Shown: in pieces, positions 7,934 through 15,338 of the stretch
Layout: every line of letters begins with the position of its first letter
Numbering within the stretch: the first letter of the stretch is position 1
Assembly (NCBI GenBank): GCA_025964325.1
Contig: JAOPZA010000213.1
Span: 1 to 33,917 of the forward strand
Reading direction: 5' to 3'
Length of the DNA: 33,917 nt
Source: Conexibacter sp.
GTDB taxonomy: Bacteria > Actinomycetota > Thermoleophilia > Solirubrobacterales > Solirubrobacteraceae
Translations under genes and position numbers: made by a program
Notes under the pieces: generated by a model
Databases searched by the model: none
What the model was told of the DNA's origin: nothing
Seen by the model: the letters and a program-made list of their open reading frames with translations, nothing else

Positions 7934-9093
7934 GGACGCTCGCCGATCAGTGCAGTGCGGTTCGCGGCCGGCAGGTCGGCGGCCGGCAGGTCGGCGGCCG
8001 CCCGATCCGGCGCGGGCCGATCCGGCGCAAGCTGGTCCGGCGCAACTCGGACCGGCGCCGAGCGGTCGGGGGCAGCAACGGCCCGCGGTGTGAGATCGAC
8101 CGGCTCGAGCGGCTCCAGCTCGTGCCCGGCGGCGACCGCGCCGTGGTCGACGAAGCGCCGCGCGCTCGGCAGCACACGGCTGTCGAACGAGCCGACCGCG
8201 TCGTTGTAGGCGCCGACCGCGCCGCGCAGCCGCGCCCCGACGCGCTGGAGGTGCTCGGCGAACGTCCCGAGCCGATGGTGCAGCTCGCGTCCCAGCTCCG
8301 CGACCTCGCGGGCGCTCTCGGCGACCGTCTCCTGCTGCCAGCCGTAGGCGACCGCGCGCAGCAGCGCGATCAGCGTCGTCGGCGTGGCGATCAGCACGCT
8401 CTGGCGCACGCCCTCCTCGAGCAGGCCGGGATCGGCCTCCAGCGCCGCGCCGTAGAAGTGCTCCCCGGGCAGGAACAGGAAGACGAAGTCGGGCGAGGGG
8501 TCGAACTGCGACCAGTACGCCTTCGCGCTCAGCTTGCGCACGTGCTCGCGCAGCAGCCGTGCGTGGGTCGCGAGCTCCCGTGTGCGGGTCGTCTCGTCGC
8601 GCGCCTCGTAGGCGTTGAGGAACGCGTGCAGCGGGGCCTTCGCGTCGACGACGACCTGCTTGCCGCCCGGCAGCCGCACGATCATGTCGGGGCGCAGCAC
8701 GCCGTCCTCCCCGTTCGTCGAGCTCTGCTCGAGGAAGTCGACGTGGCTCAGCATCCCGGCCAGCTCGACGACGCGGCGCAGCTGCAGCTCGCCCCAGCGT
8801 CCGCGGGTCTGCGGCTGGCGCAGCGCGGCGACGAGCGCGCCCGTCTCGCCGCGCAGCCGCTCCTGCGCCTCGACCAGCAGCCGCAGCTGCTGGTCGAGCG
8901 CGCCGCGCTCACGCTGGCGGTCGCGATCGAGCTCGCCGAGCTTCGCGTCGACGCGGTCGAGCGACGCGCGGAGCGGGTCGACGAGCGCGTCGACGGCCTC
9001 CTCGCGGCGCTCCGCGTGCAGCCGGCCGCGCAGGACGAGCACCGTGACAACGGCGCCGAGCGCCAGGCCGATGAGGAGCCAGATCGCAGCCAT
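7930..9093 (-). CDS. rmuC: DNA recombination protein RmuC
   Basis: RmuC family, a nuclease-like protein that limits recombination at inverted repeats in E. coli; biochemistry is poorly known. 387 residues from the ATG at 9093. I chose it over an upstream start at 9138 because it puts a membrane helix right at the N-terminus (MAAIWLLIGLALGAVVTVLV). A coiled coil follows (to about 120), then the conserved core: TRGRWGELQLRRVVELAGM, DMIVRLPGGKQVVVDAKAPL (PD-(D/E)xK-like DAK), SPDFVFLFLPGEHFY and ATPTTLIALLRAVAYGW. The last ~50 residues are a degenerate Ala/Pro/Asp repeat (APDQLAPDRPAPDR, then AAADLPAADLPAAN), absent from typical members. The gene is coupled to the RodZ-like gene by a GTGA overlap. 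Confidence 0.92.
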   Translation of the reverse strand: MAAIWLLIGLALGAVVTVLVLRGRLHAERREEAVDALVDPLRASLDRVDAKLGELDRDRQRERGALDQQLRLLVEAQERLRGETGALVAALRQPQTRGRWGELQLRRVVELAGMLSHVDFLEQSSTNGEDGVLRPDMIVRLPGGKQVVVDAKAPLHAFLNAYEARDETTRTRELATHARLLREHVRKLSAKAYWSQFDPSPDFVFLFLPGEHFYGAALEADPGLLEEGVRQSVLIATPTTLIALLRAVAYGWQQETVAESAREVAELGRELHHRLGTFAEHLQRVGARLRGAVGAYNDAVGSFDSRVLPSARRFVDHGAVAAGHELEPLEPVDLTPRAVAAPDRSAPVRVAPDQLAPDRPAPDRAAADLPAADLPAANRTALIGERP

Positions 9094-9178
9094 GCGAGAA
9101 AGGGTCGCGCGCGCCGCGGACGGAACGCACGTTCGCATGCACGCGACGCGACGACCCGCCGTAGCGAGCCGCCGCCGG

Positions 9179-9643
9179 CTAGCCGACTTCGGCCGGCTCG
9201 TCCTTGCCCTGCAGGCGCTCGCGGCCGCGTTGCACGGCCGCGATGAACTTCGAGAGGTTGACCTCGAGGGTGTTGAGGATCTCGTCGGCGTAATCCTCGG
9301 CGCCGAGTCGGATCTCGCGCTCGCGGGCGCGGGCGTCCTCGATGATGTCCTCGGCGGCGCGCTCGGCCTGCTTCGTGACCTCCTCGTCGGAGATCAGGCG
9401 ATCCTGGCGCTCGCGCGCCTCTCTCAGGATCCGCTCCGCCTCGCGCTTGGCCTCGGCGAGCATCTCCTGGCGCTCCTTGACGATCCAGCGTGCCTGCTTG
9501 ATCTCCTCTGGGATCGTCGCACGCATCTGGTCGAGGAGATCGTAGATCTCCTCCTTGTCCACGCGCACCTGGTCCGTGAGCGGGACCGGCTTCGCGTTGT
9601 GGACAAGGTCGTCGAGCTTGTCGATCAGGACCAGGACATCCAT
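9179..9643 (-). CDS. SepIVA-like DivIVA-domain septation protein
   Basis: 154 residues resembling mycobacterial SepIVA (Rv2927c family), a DivIVA-type coiled-coil factor for septation and intracellular membrane organisation. The N-terminal block LIDKLDDLVHNAKPVPLTDQ, the motif DKEEIYDLLDQMRATIPEEI and the following KERQEMLAEAKREAERIL repeat the mycobacterial pattern (remembered alignment). The rest is a charged Glu/Arg/Ala coiled coil ending in ILNTLEVNLSKFIAAVQRGR. It is shorter than the mycobacterial protein, lacking much of its middle coiled coil. It lies 16 nt after coaD in the same direction, with an AGAGG ribosome site between, and context near coaD/recG/smc matches the actinobacterial neighbourhood. 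F-ATPase b-subunit likeness is only coiled-coil similarity. Confidence 0.8.
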   Translation of the reverse strand: MDVLVLIDKLDDLVHNAKPVPLTDQVRVDKEEIYDLLDQMRATIPEEIKQARWIVKERQEMLAEAKREAERILREARERQDRLISDEEVTKQAERAAEDIIEDARAREREIRLGAEDYADEILNTLEVNLSKFIAAVQRGRERLQGKDEPAEVG

Positions 9644-9659
9644 CGGTACCTCTGTTTCG

Positions 9660-10157
9660 TCAACGGCCGAGCTCTTCCTTCAAGCGCGCCGCCACATAGT
9701 CGGGGACGAGTTCGTCGATGTTCCCACCGAACGTCGCAAGCTCCTTGACGCCGCTGGAACTCAGGAAACTGTACTGGGGCGAGGCCATCAGATACATCGA
9801 CTCGACGTCCGGGGCCTGCCGGCGGTTCAGCTGATGCATCTCCAGCTCGTACTCGAAGTCCGAGATCGCGCGCAGTCCCTTCACGATCACACGGGCTCCG
9901 ACGGCGTGCGCGAAGTCGACGACGAGCGTCGAGAAGGGCTCCGCCCGGACGTTGCCCAAGTGGGCGGTCGCGCGCTCGATGAAGGCGACGCGCTCGTCCG
10001 TCCCGAACAGCGTGCGGCCCTTGCGGTGCGGCAGGTTGACGACGCCGACGACGACCTCGTCGAACAGCTGCGAGGCCCGGCCGATCACGTCGAGATGGCC
10101 GTTCGTGACGGGGTCGTAGGAGCCCGGGCAGACGGCGATGCGGTTATTCGTGCTCAT
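9660..10157 (-). CDS. coaD: Pantetheine-phosphate adenylyltransferase
   Basis: Fourth step of CoA synthesis: 4'-phosphopantetheine plus ATP gives dephospho-CoA. 165 residues, normal length. The nucleotidyltransferase motif CPGSYDPVTNGHLDVIGRA (T/HxGH type) lies at residues 9-27; the substrate-binding segment VKGLRAISDFEYELEMHQLN is intact; YSFLSSSGVKELATFGG stands where the family has ISST.vRE, close to the consensus. ATG start at 10157 overlaps the end of rsmD by 14 nt, the classic rsmD-coaD pair. Confidence 0.97.
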   Translation of the reverse strand: MSTNNRIAVCPGSYDPVTNGHLDVIGRASQLFDEVVVGVVNLPHRKGRTLFGTDERVAFIERATAHLGNVRAEPFSTLVVDFAHAVGARVIVKGLRAISDFEYELEMHQLNRRQAPDVESMYLMASPQYSFLSSSGVKELATFGGNIDELVPDYVAARLKEELGR

Positions 10158-10683
10158 GGATGCGGATCAGGGTGTCGCCGTAGCGGCGTTCATCGGTCAT
10201 TGGGAGCCCAAGGTCGAGCGGCGTGCGGCGGTCGCTCTCGGACACGACGCGACCGTCCGCGGCAAGCAGCTCCGCGAGCGCCGGCGAGAGCTCGCGTCCC
10301 AGCACGGCCGCGAGTCGATAGGGAGGGTCGAGAAAGACGAGATCGTATTCATGCCCCGCCGCACGTGCGGCACGGAGGAAGGCGCGCGCGTCCTGGCGGC
10401 GCACCCGCACGCCGTCGAGGACCCCGAGGGCGTCGAGGTTCGCGCGCACCGCACGCACCGCCGCCGGAGCGCTGTCGACGAAGTCGACGGCGGCCGCGCC
10501 GCGCGAGAGCGCCTCGATCCCGAGCGCACCCGAGCCGGCGAACAGATCGAGCACGCGCACGCCCTCGAGCGACCCCAGCAGCGAGAAGAGCGACTCGCGC
10601 ACGCGGTCGCTCGTCGGCCGCGTCGCTTCGCCGGCCGGCGCCGCCAGCCGGCGACCGCGGAGGGTGCCGGCGATCACCCTCAT
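10144..10683 (-). CDS. rsmD: 16S rRNA (guanine(966)-N(2))-methyltransferase
   Basis: SAM-dependent methyltransferase acting on 30S subunits. 179 residues. Start is the ATG at 10683, which overlaps the recG stop as ATGA and gives the family's N-terminus MRVIAGTLRGRRL. Then TRPTSDRVRESLFSLL, the SAM-binding loop VLDLFAGSGALGIEALSRGA, and the catalytic FLDPPYRL (DPPY) motif. The upstream in-frame reading is an out-of-frame shadow of recG and is not part of the protein. Operon recG-rsmD-coaD-sepIVA with overlaps. Confidence 0.95.
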   Translation of the reverse strand: MRVIAGTLRGRRLAAPAGEATRPTSDRVRESLFSLLGSLEGVRVLDLFAGSGALGIEALSRGAAAVDFVDSAPAAVRAVRANLDALGVLDGVRVRRQDARAFLRAARAAGHEYDLVFLDPPYRLAAVLGRELSPALAELLAADGRVVSESDRRTPLDLGLPMTDERRYGDTLIRIHEHE

Positions 10684-12824
10684 GCGCGGATCGGCGCGAT
10701 CGCGTCGGGGCCGAAGGCGTCGGCGAGCGCATCCGCGATCAGGGCGTGCTCGGGCGCCGTCACCTCGGGATCCTCGCGCAGCAGGGCGCCGGCGCGGGCG
10801 TGGGCCGCCTCGAGCAGGTCCTCGTCGTCGGGCAGCACGGCGACGCGGTAGCCGGCGTCGCCGCTCTGGCGCACCCCGACGATGTCGCCCTGCCTGCGCA
10901 GCTCGAGGTCGATCCGCGCCAGCTCGAAGCCGTCGCCGTGCTCCGCCAGCGCCTTCAGCCGGGCCGAGTCCTTCGGCCCGAACAGCAGGCAGAGCGAGGC
11001 GTGCGGGCCGCGGCCGATCCGCCCGCGCAGCTGGTGCAGCTGCGAGATGCCGTAGCGATCGGCGTCCTCGATCAGCATCACGGAGGCGTTCGGGACGTCG
11101 ATCCCGACCTCGATCACCGAGGTCGCGACGAGCACGTCGGCGCCGCCGGCGGCGAACGCTCTCATCGCCTCCTGCTTCTCCCGCGGCCGCATCTGCCCGT
11201 GCAGCAACACGACGCGGAAGTCCTTGAACTCCTCCTCGCGCAGCCGCTCGAACTCCGCTCTCGCGGCGCGCGCCTGCAGCGCCTCGGACTCCTCCACGAG
11301 CGGGCATACGACGAACGCCTGGCGGCCGGCGCGCAGGTCCTCGCGAATCCGCTCGTAGGCGCGCTCGCGCTCGCGCTCGCCACTCGCGACGTAGGTCTGG
11401 ATCGGCTGCCGGCCGCGCGGCAGCTCGCGCAGCACCGTGTGGTCGAGGTCGCCGTGCTCGACCAAGGCGAGCGTGCGCGGGATCGGCGTCGCCGTCATGT
11501 GCAGCACGTGCGGGCTGTGCACCTCGTCCCCCGCCCCGGCTCGGGCTCCCTTCGCGTCGAGCGCGGCCCGCTGGCGCACGCCGAAGCGGTGCTGCTCGTC
11601 GACGACGGCGACCGCGAGGCGCGCGAACACGACGGCCTCCTCGATCAGCGCGTGCGTCCCGACGATCAGCGCCAGCTCCCCGCTCGCGAGCTTGCCGAGC
11701 ACGTCCGCGCGGCGGGCCGCCGGCGTCGAGCCGGTCAGCAGCGCGACCGGGACCGCCTCGCCCGGCATCAGCGCCTGGATCGTCGCGAAGTGCTGCTCGG
11801 CGAGCGTCTCGGTCGGTGCCATCAACGCGCCCTGCCAGCCCTGCTCGACCGCGCGCAGCAGCGCGTAGAGCGCGACGACGGTCTTGCCGGAGCCGACCTC
11901 GCCCATCAGCAGTCGCTGCATCGGCCGCGGCCGTGCGAGATCGGCGTCGATCTGCTCGATCGCCCGAGACTGGTCGCCGGTCGGGGCGAACGGCAGGCCG
12001 TCGGCCAGCCAGCGCGCGGTCAGCGTCGGGGACGCGTCGAGCACCGGCGCCTGCGCTCCGCCCTCGCGCCGCGCGCGGCGCCGCAGCAGCGCCAGCTGGA
12101 GCAGCAGCAGCTCGTCGAAGGCGAGCCGGCGCCGACCGACGAGCGCATCGCGCTCCTCGGCCGGGAAGTGGATCGCGGTCAGCGCTGCCGGACGGCTCGG
12201 CAGGCCGCCCGGCACCGCGTGGAGGCGCATCCGCGCCGGCAGCGGCTCGAGCGTGTCGGCGACGGCGGCGCGGTGCTCCTGGATCAGCGCCAGCAGCTGC
12301 GTCGAGTTGATCCCCTCGCTCGCCGGGTACTGCGCGACCGCCTCGCTGCCGCCGATGCCCTGACTCGTGGGCGCGTGGGCGGAGACGTTGAAGTCGCCGC
12401 GTCTGCCGAAGCGGCCCGTCAGCAGCAGCCGCTGGCCGGGTCGGTAGCGGTCGACCAGCCACGGCTGGTTGAAGAAGGTCGCCTGCATCGAGCCGCTCGC
12501 GTCCGCCACGAGGGCGGAGACGAGAGGTCGCATCCCGCGCCGGTGGACCTGGCGCGATCTGATCGAGCGCACCTCCACGAGCACGGTCGCGGTCTCCTCG
12601 GGCGCGACGGTCGCGACCGTGCGCGCCTCGCCGCGGGCGCGCGGCAGGTGCTCGAGCAGGTCGCCGACGGTGTGGAGCCCGAGCGCCTCGACCGCCTTCT
12701 CGGCCTTCGGCCCCGGCGCGGCGAACGTGCCCGCCAGCCGCGAGGGCCGCGGCCAGTGGATCGGCGCGTCGCGCAGCCGCTCGTCGTCGAGCGGCTCGGA
12801 GCTGGCGAAGAGCGTCGGGACCAT
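10680..12824 (-). CDS. recG: ATP-dependent DNA helicase RecG
   Basis: Branch-migration helicase that remodels stalled forks and Holliday junctions. 714 residues, full length. N-terminal wedge/OB region (about 70-180: ATVLVEVRSIRSRQVHRRGM, then SGSMQATFFNQPWL), helicase lobe 1 with Walker A LLMGEVGSGKTVVAL, APTETLAEQH, box II VVDEQHRFGVRQR, and MTATPIPRT. Lobe 2 has VLLHGQMRPREKQEAMRAF, VLVATSVIEVGIDVPNA and the QLRGRIGRGPHASLC motif, followed by the ELRRQGDIVGVRQSG segment specific to RecG. The ATG at 12824 has a GAGGGG stretch directly against it and a TACGCT box 6 nt upstream, so it may be read from a leaderless transcript. Confidence 0.97.
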   Translation of the reverse strand: MVPTLFASSEPLDDERLRDAPIHWPRPSRLAGTFAAPGPKAEKAVEALGLHTVGDLLEHLPRARGEARTVATVAPEETATVLVEVRSIRSRQVHRRGMRPLVSALVADASGSMQATFFNQPWLVDRYRPGQRLLLTGRFGRRGDFNVSAHAPTSQGIGGSEAVAQYPASEGINSTQLLALIQEHRAAVADTLEPLPARMRLHAVPGGLPSRPAALTAIHFPAEERDALVGRRRLAFDELLLLQLALLRRRARREGGAQAPVLDASPTLTARWLADGLPFAPTGDQSRAIEQIDADLARPRPMQRLLMGEVGSGKTVVALYALLRAVEQGWQGALMAPTETLAEQHFATIQALMPGEAVPVALLTGSTPAARRADVLGKLASGELALIVGTHALIEEAVVFARLAVAVVDEQHRFGVRQRAALDAKGARAGAGDEVHSPHVLHMTATPIPRTLALVEHGDLDHTVLRELPRGRQPIQTYVASGERERERAYERIREDLRAGRQAFVVCPLVEESEALQARAARAEFERLREEEFKDFRVVLLHGQMRPREKQEAMRAFAAGGADVLVATSVIEVGIDVPNASVMLIEDADRYGISQLHQLRGRIGRGPHASLCLLFGPKDSARLKALAEHGDGFELARIDLELRRQGDIVGVRQSGDAGYRVAVLPDDEDLLEAAHARAGALLREDPEVTAPEHALIADALADAFGPDAIAPIRA

Positions 12825-12830
12825 CCCCTC

Positions 12831-12836
12831 AGCGTA
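12831..12836 (-). promoter_or_regulatory. Candidate -10 box upstream of recG
   Basis: Minus-strand TACGCT, 6 nt before the ATG, fits TANNNT; no clear -35. It would serve recG-rsmD-coaD-sepIVA. The 81-nt gap to the DAK2 gene leaves room for a promoter. Confidence 0.3.
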
Positions 12837-12905
12837 CGAACCGGCCCGGTCAGGCCACGACTGGGATGTGCGGCCCTGCCGACCGAATGGCGAGGCGCTG
12901 CGGTG

Positions 12906-14567
12906 TCATTCCGCGGAGAGCAGCCACCAGTAGCTCGGCTGGCCGCCCGCGGCCAGCTCGAGCTCGACGCCGTCGCCGGCGAGCGCGAGGACCTCGTCGT
13001 CCGCGAGCGGGGCGTCGTCGCCGCGCAGGCAGGTGATCAGCTCGGCGTCGGGCGCGAGCGTGGCGATCACCTGCGTCAGCGTCGCGGCCGGATCGCCCCA
13101 GGCGACCAGCTCCTCGTCGACGAAGCCGATCGCGTCGCCGACGTGGAAACGGCCGCCGGCGTCGTCACGCGCGGCCCGGGCGATCGCACCCGTGTGCACC
13201 CGCGCCAGCTCGCCCTCGATCGCTTCCGCGTTGGTGACGGCGCCGCGGGCCGGGTCGAACGCGACCGCGACGGCGAGGCCGGCCTGCTGCGAGCGCGTCG
13301 GCACGACGCGGACGCGCTTCTCCGACAGCTCGGCGGCGCGCTCGGCAGCCATGAAGACGTTGGAGGAGTTCGGCAGCACGACGACCTCCTCGGCGGGCAC
13401 CGCGTGGATCCCCGCGAGCAGGTCGTAGGTCGAGGGATTGAGCGTCGGGCCGCCGTCGAGCGTGCGCACGCCGAGGCTCTCGAAGGCCTCCCGGATGCCG
13501 TCGCCGGAGACGACCGCGAGGGCGCCGCTGAAGGTCACCGGCGGCGGGCCGTCGCCGTCGCCGCCGGCCGCGAGGCGGTCGCTGCGCTGCTCGACCTGCT
13601 CGTGCATGTCGGCGACGTCGAGGTGCGAGATCGCGCCGGCCGCGGCGAACAGAGCGGTCGCGGCGTCGGGCTCGTCGGTGTGGACGTGGACCTTCAGCGT
13701 CGTCGCGTCGCCGACGACGAGGACCGAGTCGCCGATCGCCTCGAGCGGCTCGACGAACGTGCGCGGGTCGAGCTCGCTGCCGGTGATCGCGAAGTTCGTG
13801 CAGTAGCGGAAGGTCTGCGACGCGTGCTGCGGACGCGTCACGCGCGCGGCGCGGTGGTGCTCGAGCTCAGGCGGCTCGGTGCCGCGCAGCGCGGCGATCA
13901 CGCCGGCGAAGACGACGGTGAGGCCGTAGCCGCCCGCATCGACGACGCCGGCGTCGCGCAGGACCGGCAGCAGGTCGGGGCCGCGTCTGACCGACTGCTG
14001 GCCGGCGTCGAGCGCGTGCTCGAGCACGTCGGCGATCAGGGCGTCCTGCGTCTGCGGCGGCGCGTCGGGGTCGAGCCGCGTCTCCTGCATGTGCGCCAGC
14101 TCGGTCATGATCCGGTGCGCCATCTCGCGCACCACGGTCAGGATCGTCCCCTCGGCCGGCTCGCGGACCGAGCCGTAGGCCTGCTCGGAGGCGCGCGCCA
14201 TCGCAGCCGCGATCAGGACCGGGTCGACCAGCTCGCCGGGACGGCTGGCGAGCTCCTCGGCGGCGCCGCGGATCAGCTGCGAGAGGATCACGCCGCTGTT
14301 GCCGCGCGCGCCGAGCAGCGCCGCGCGCGCGACCGAGCCGACGATCTCGTCGCGGCCGATCTCGTCGAGCGTGCGGTCGCCGACCGCCTCCTGGAGGCGG
14401 TCGAGCTCCTGCACCACGGCGCGCAGCGTCAGCGCCATGTTGTCGCCTGTGTCGCCGTCGGCGACCGGGAAGACGTTCAGCTCGTTGACCTCCTCACGCC
14501 GCGACTCGAGCTGCGCGAGCGCAGCTTCGATCACGGCGCGGAAGCGGACCAGGCTCGGGTCGGACAC
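12906..14567 (-). CDS. DAK2 domain protein, FakA/YloV-like fatty acid kinase subunit
   Basis: 553 residues, the length of FakA/YloV proteins. In Firmicutes FakA, with a FakB fatty-acid-binding partner, phosphorylates fatty acids to acyl-phosphate, which feeds the PlsX/PlsY pathway. The N-terminal DAK2 kinase domain (about 1-200) has the nucleotide/metal motif LNVFPVADGDTGDNMALTL, then LLGARGNSGVILSQLIRG and EGTILTVVREM. The middle has the DAGGYGLTVVFAG segment and FRYCTNFAITG, and LKVHVHTDEPD (conserved His). The C-terminal EDD-like domain includes VVLPNSSNVFMAAERAAEL and VVPTRSQQAGLAVAVAFD. No FakB gene is in the window. The rpmB-DAK2-recG order is widely conserved. The kinase role is inferred from the family. 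Confidence 0.88.
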   Translation of the reverse strand: MSDPSLVRFRAVIEAALAQLESRREEVNELNVFPVADGDTGDNMALTLRAVVQELDRLQEAVGDRTLDEIGRDEIVGSVARAALLGARGNSGVILSQLIRGAAEELASRPGELVDPVLIAAAMARASEQAYGSVREPAEGTILTVVREMAHRIMTELAHMQETRLDPDAPPQTQDALIADVLEHALDAGQQSVRRGPDLLPVLRDAGVVDAGGYGLTVVFAGVIAALRGTEPPELEHHRAARVTRPQHASQTFRYCTNFAITGSELDPRTFVEPLEAIGDSVLVVGDATTLKVHVHTDEPDAATALFAAAGAISHLDVADMHEQVEQRSDRLAAGGDGDGPPPVTFSGALAVVSGDGIREAFESLGVRTLDGGPTLNPSTYDLLAGIHAVPAEEVVVLPNSSNVFMAAERAAELSEKRVRVVPTRSQQAGLAVAVAFDPARGAVTNAEAIEGELARVHTGAIARAARDDAGGRFHVGDAIGFVDEELVAWGDPAATLTQVIATLAPDAELITCLRGDDAPLADDEVLALAGDGVELELAAGGQPSYWWLLSAE

Positions 14568-14600
14568 GGGCGTTCGAGGGACCGGCGGCTGCCGGGCTCC

Positions 14601-14789
14601 TTACGCCTTCGTGACCTTGCCGGCCTTGAGGCAGCGGGTGCAGACGTACACGCGGCGAGGCGTCCCGCCGTCGTCGATCCGCACGCGCTGGAGGTTCGGG
14701 TTGAAGCGTCGCTTGGTGGCGACCATTGAGTGGCTGCGGCTGTTCCCGAAAGCGGGACCCTTGGCGCAGACTGAGCAGACCTTAGGCAT
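14601..14789 (-). CDS. rpmB: Large ribosomal subunit protein bL28, zinc-binding form
   Basis: 62-residue basic 50S protein: [20 protein letters not shown], then [15 protein letters not shown], the L28 signature. Cysteines at 5, 8, 50 and 53 (CSVC and CTRC) make the zinc-binding version. Upstream is a perfect TATACT -10 box 9 nt before the ATG, with the two ribH-side hairpins just behind it, so it has its own promoter. Confidence 0.96.
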   Translation of the reverse strand: MPKVCSVCAKGPAFGNSRSHSMVATKRRFNPNLQRVRIDDGGTPRRVYVCTRCLKAGKVTKA

Positions 14790-14798
14790 CGGTCGGGC

Positions 14799-14804
14799 AG
14801 TATA
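14799..14804 (-). promoter_or_regulatory. -10 box (TATACT) upstream of rpmB
   Basis: Minus-strand TATACT, one mismatch from TATAAT, 9 nt before the rpmB ATG; a leader of only a few bases is implied. The -35 position (about 14822-14827, AATCGG) falls inside a perfect hairpin stem and does not resemble TTGACA, so recognition may rely on the -10 alone. Confidence 0.5.
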
Positions 14805-14806
14805 GG

Positions 14807-14856
14807 GGGAATCGGCTGGCGCCGATTCCCTGGCGAGATCGGCTGCGCCGATCTCG
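14807..14856. repeat. Two tandem perfect hairpins between ribH and rpmB
   Basis: Hairpin one: GGGAATCGGC (14807-14816), loop TGGC, GCCGATTCCC (14821-14830). Hairpin two: CGAGATCGGC (14834-14843), loop TGC, GCCGATCTCG (14847-14856). Both stems are 10 perfect pairs around the shared core CGGCTG(G)CGCCG, with different but complementary flanks. They sit just after the riboflavin operon and probably end its transcription, though no T-run follows. They resemble hairpins at 7118-7133 and 26298-26316. Confidence 0.8.
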
Positions 14857-14870
14857 GGCCGTGTCGGTAA

Positions 14871-15338
14871 TCACCACGTCGTGAATCCGGGTCTCGCGCG
14901 GCTCGCGCGCACGGCGTCTCTGACGGCCAGCGAGGCCAGCACCGCGTCGGCGGCGTGGCGACCGGTGTCGCGCTTGGGGCCACCCGCGACGCGTGCCTGC
15001 GCCTGCTCCATCGTGTCGACGGTGAGGACGCCGAAGCCGACCGGGACGCCGGTCGCGAGCTGGACGTCCTGAAGCCCGCGGGCCGACTCGCCGCAGACGT
15101 AGTCGTAGTGGTCGGTCTCCCCGCGGATCACGGCGCCGAGCGCGACGACGCCGGAGTAGCGGCCCGACTCTGCCGCGTATCTGGCCGCCAGCGGCAGCTC
15201 GAAGGCGCCGGGCACGTCGTAGGCGTCGACCTCGCCGGCGCCGCCCTCCGCGAGCGCCGCGCGGGCGCTCGTCACGAGCGCGTCCGCGAGCTCCTCGTAG
15301 AAGCGCGCGACGACGAGCGCGAAGCGCTGGTCAGCCAT
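14871..15338 (-). CDS. ribH: 6,7-dimethyl-8-ribityllumazine synthase
   Basis: Joins 5-amino-6-ribitylaminouracil with dihydroxybutanone phosphate, the penultimate step of riboflavin synthesis, in a pentameric or icosahedral assembly. 155 residues. It shows ALVVARFYEELADALV, DVPGAFELPLAARYAAESG, the phosphate/lumazine loop ALGAVIRGETDHYDYVC with the catalytic His, and VPVGFGVLTVDTMEQAQARVAGG. The start at 15338 overlaps the ribBA end by 8 nt. Last gene of the operon. Confidence 0.97.
   Translation of the reverse strand: MADQRFALVVARFYEELADALVTSARAALAEGGAGEVDAYDVPGAFELPLAARYAAESGRYSGVVALGAVIRGETDHYDYVCGESARGLQDVQLATGVPVGFGVLTVDTMEQAQARVAGGPKRDTGRHAADAVLASLAVRDAVRASRARPGFTTW

Noticed and set aside
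7963-8075. A CRISPR-like or minisatellite array in the rmuC 3' end
   Set aside because: Units are short, in frame, degenerate and without spacers; they encode an Ala/Pro/Asp tail.
10144-12462. A long frame joining RecG and RsmD
   Set aside because: The recG part is out of frame; RsmD starts at the ATG overlapping the recG stop.
10684-12824. A second recG start farther upstream
   Set aside because: The 81-nt gap has no in-frame start giving more RecG-like sequence.
9555-14729. A 1724-codon open frame on the plus strand
   Set aside because: High-GC shadow opposite sepIVA, coaD, rsmD, recG and the DAK2 gene, all of which have clear motifs; the protein is Arg/Ala/Leu-rich with no domain.
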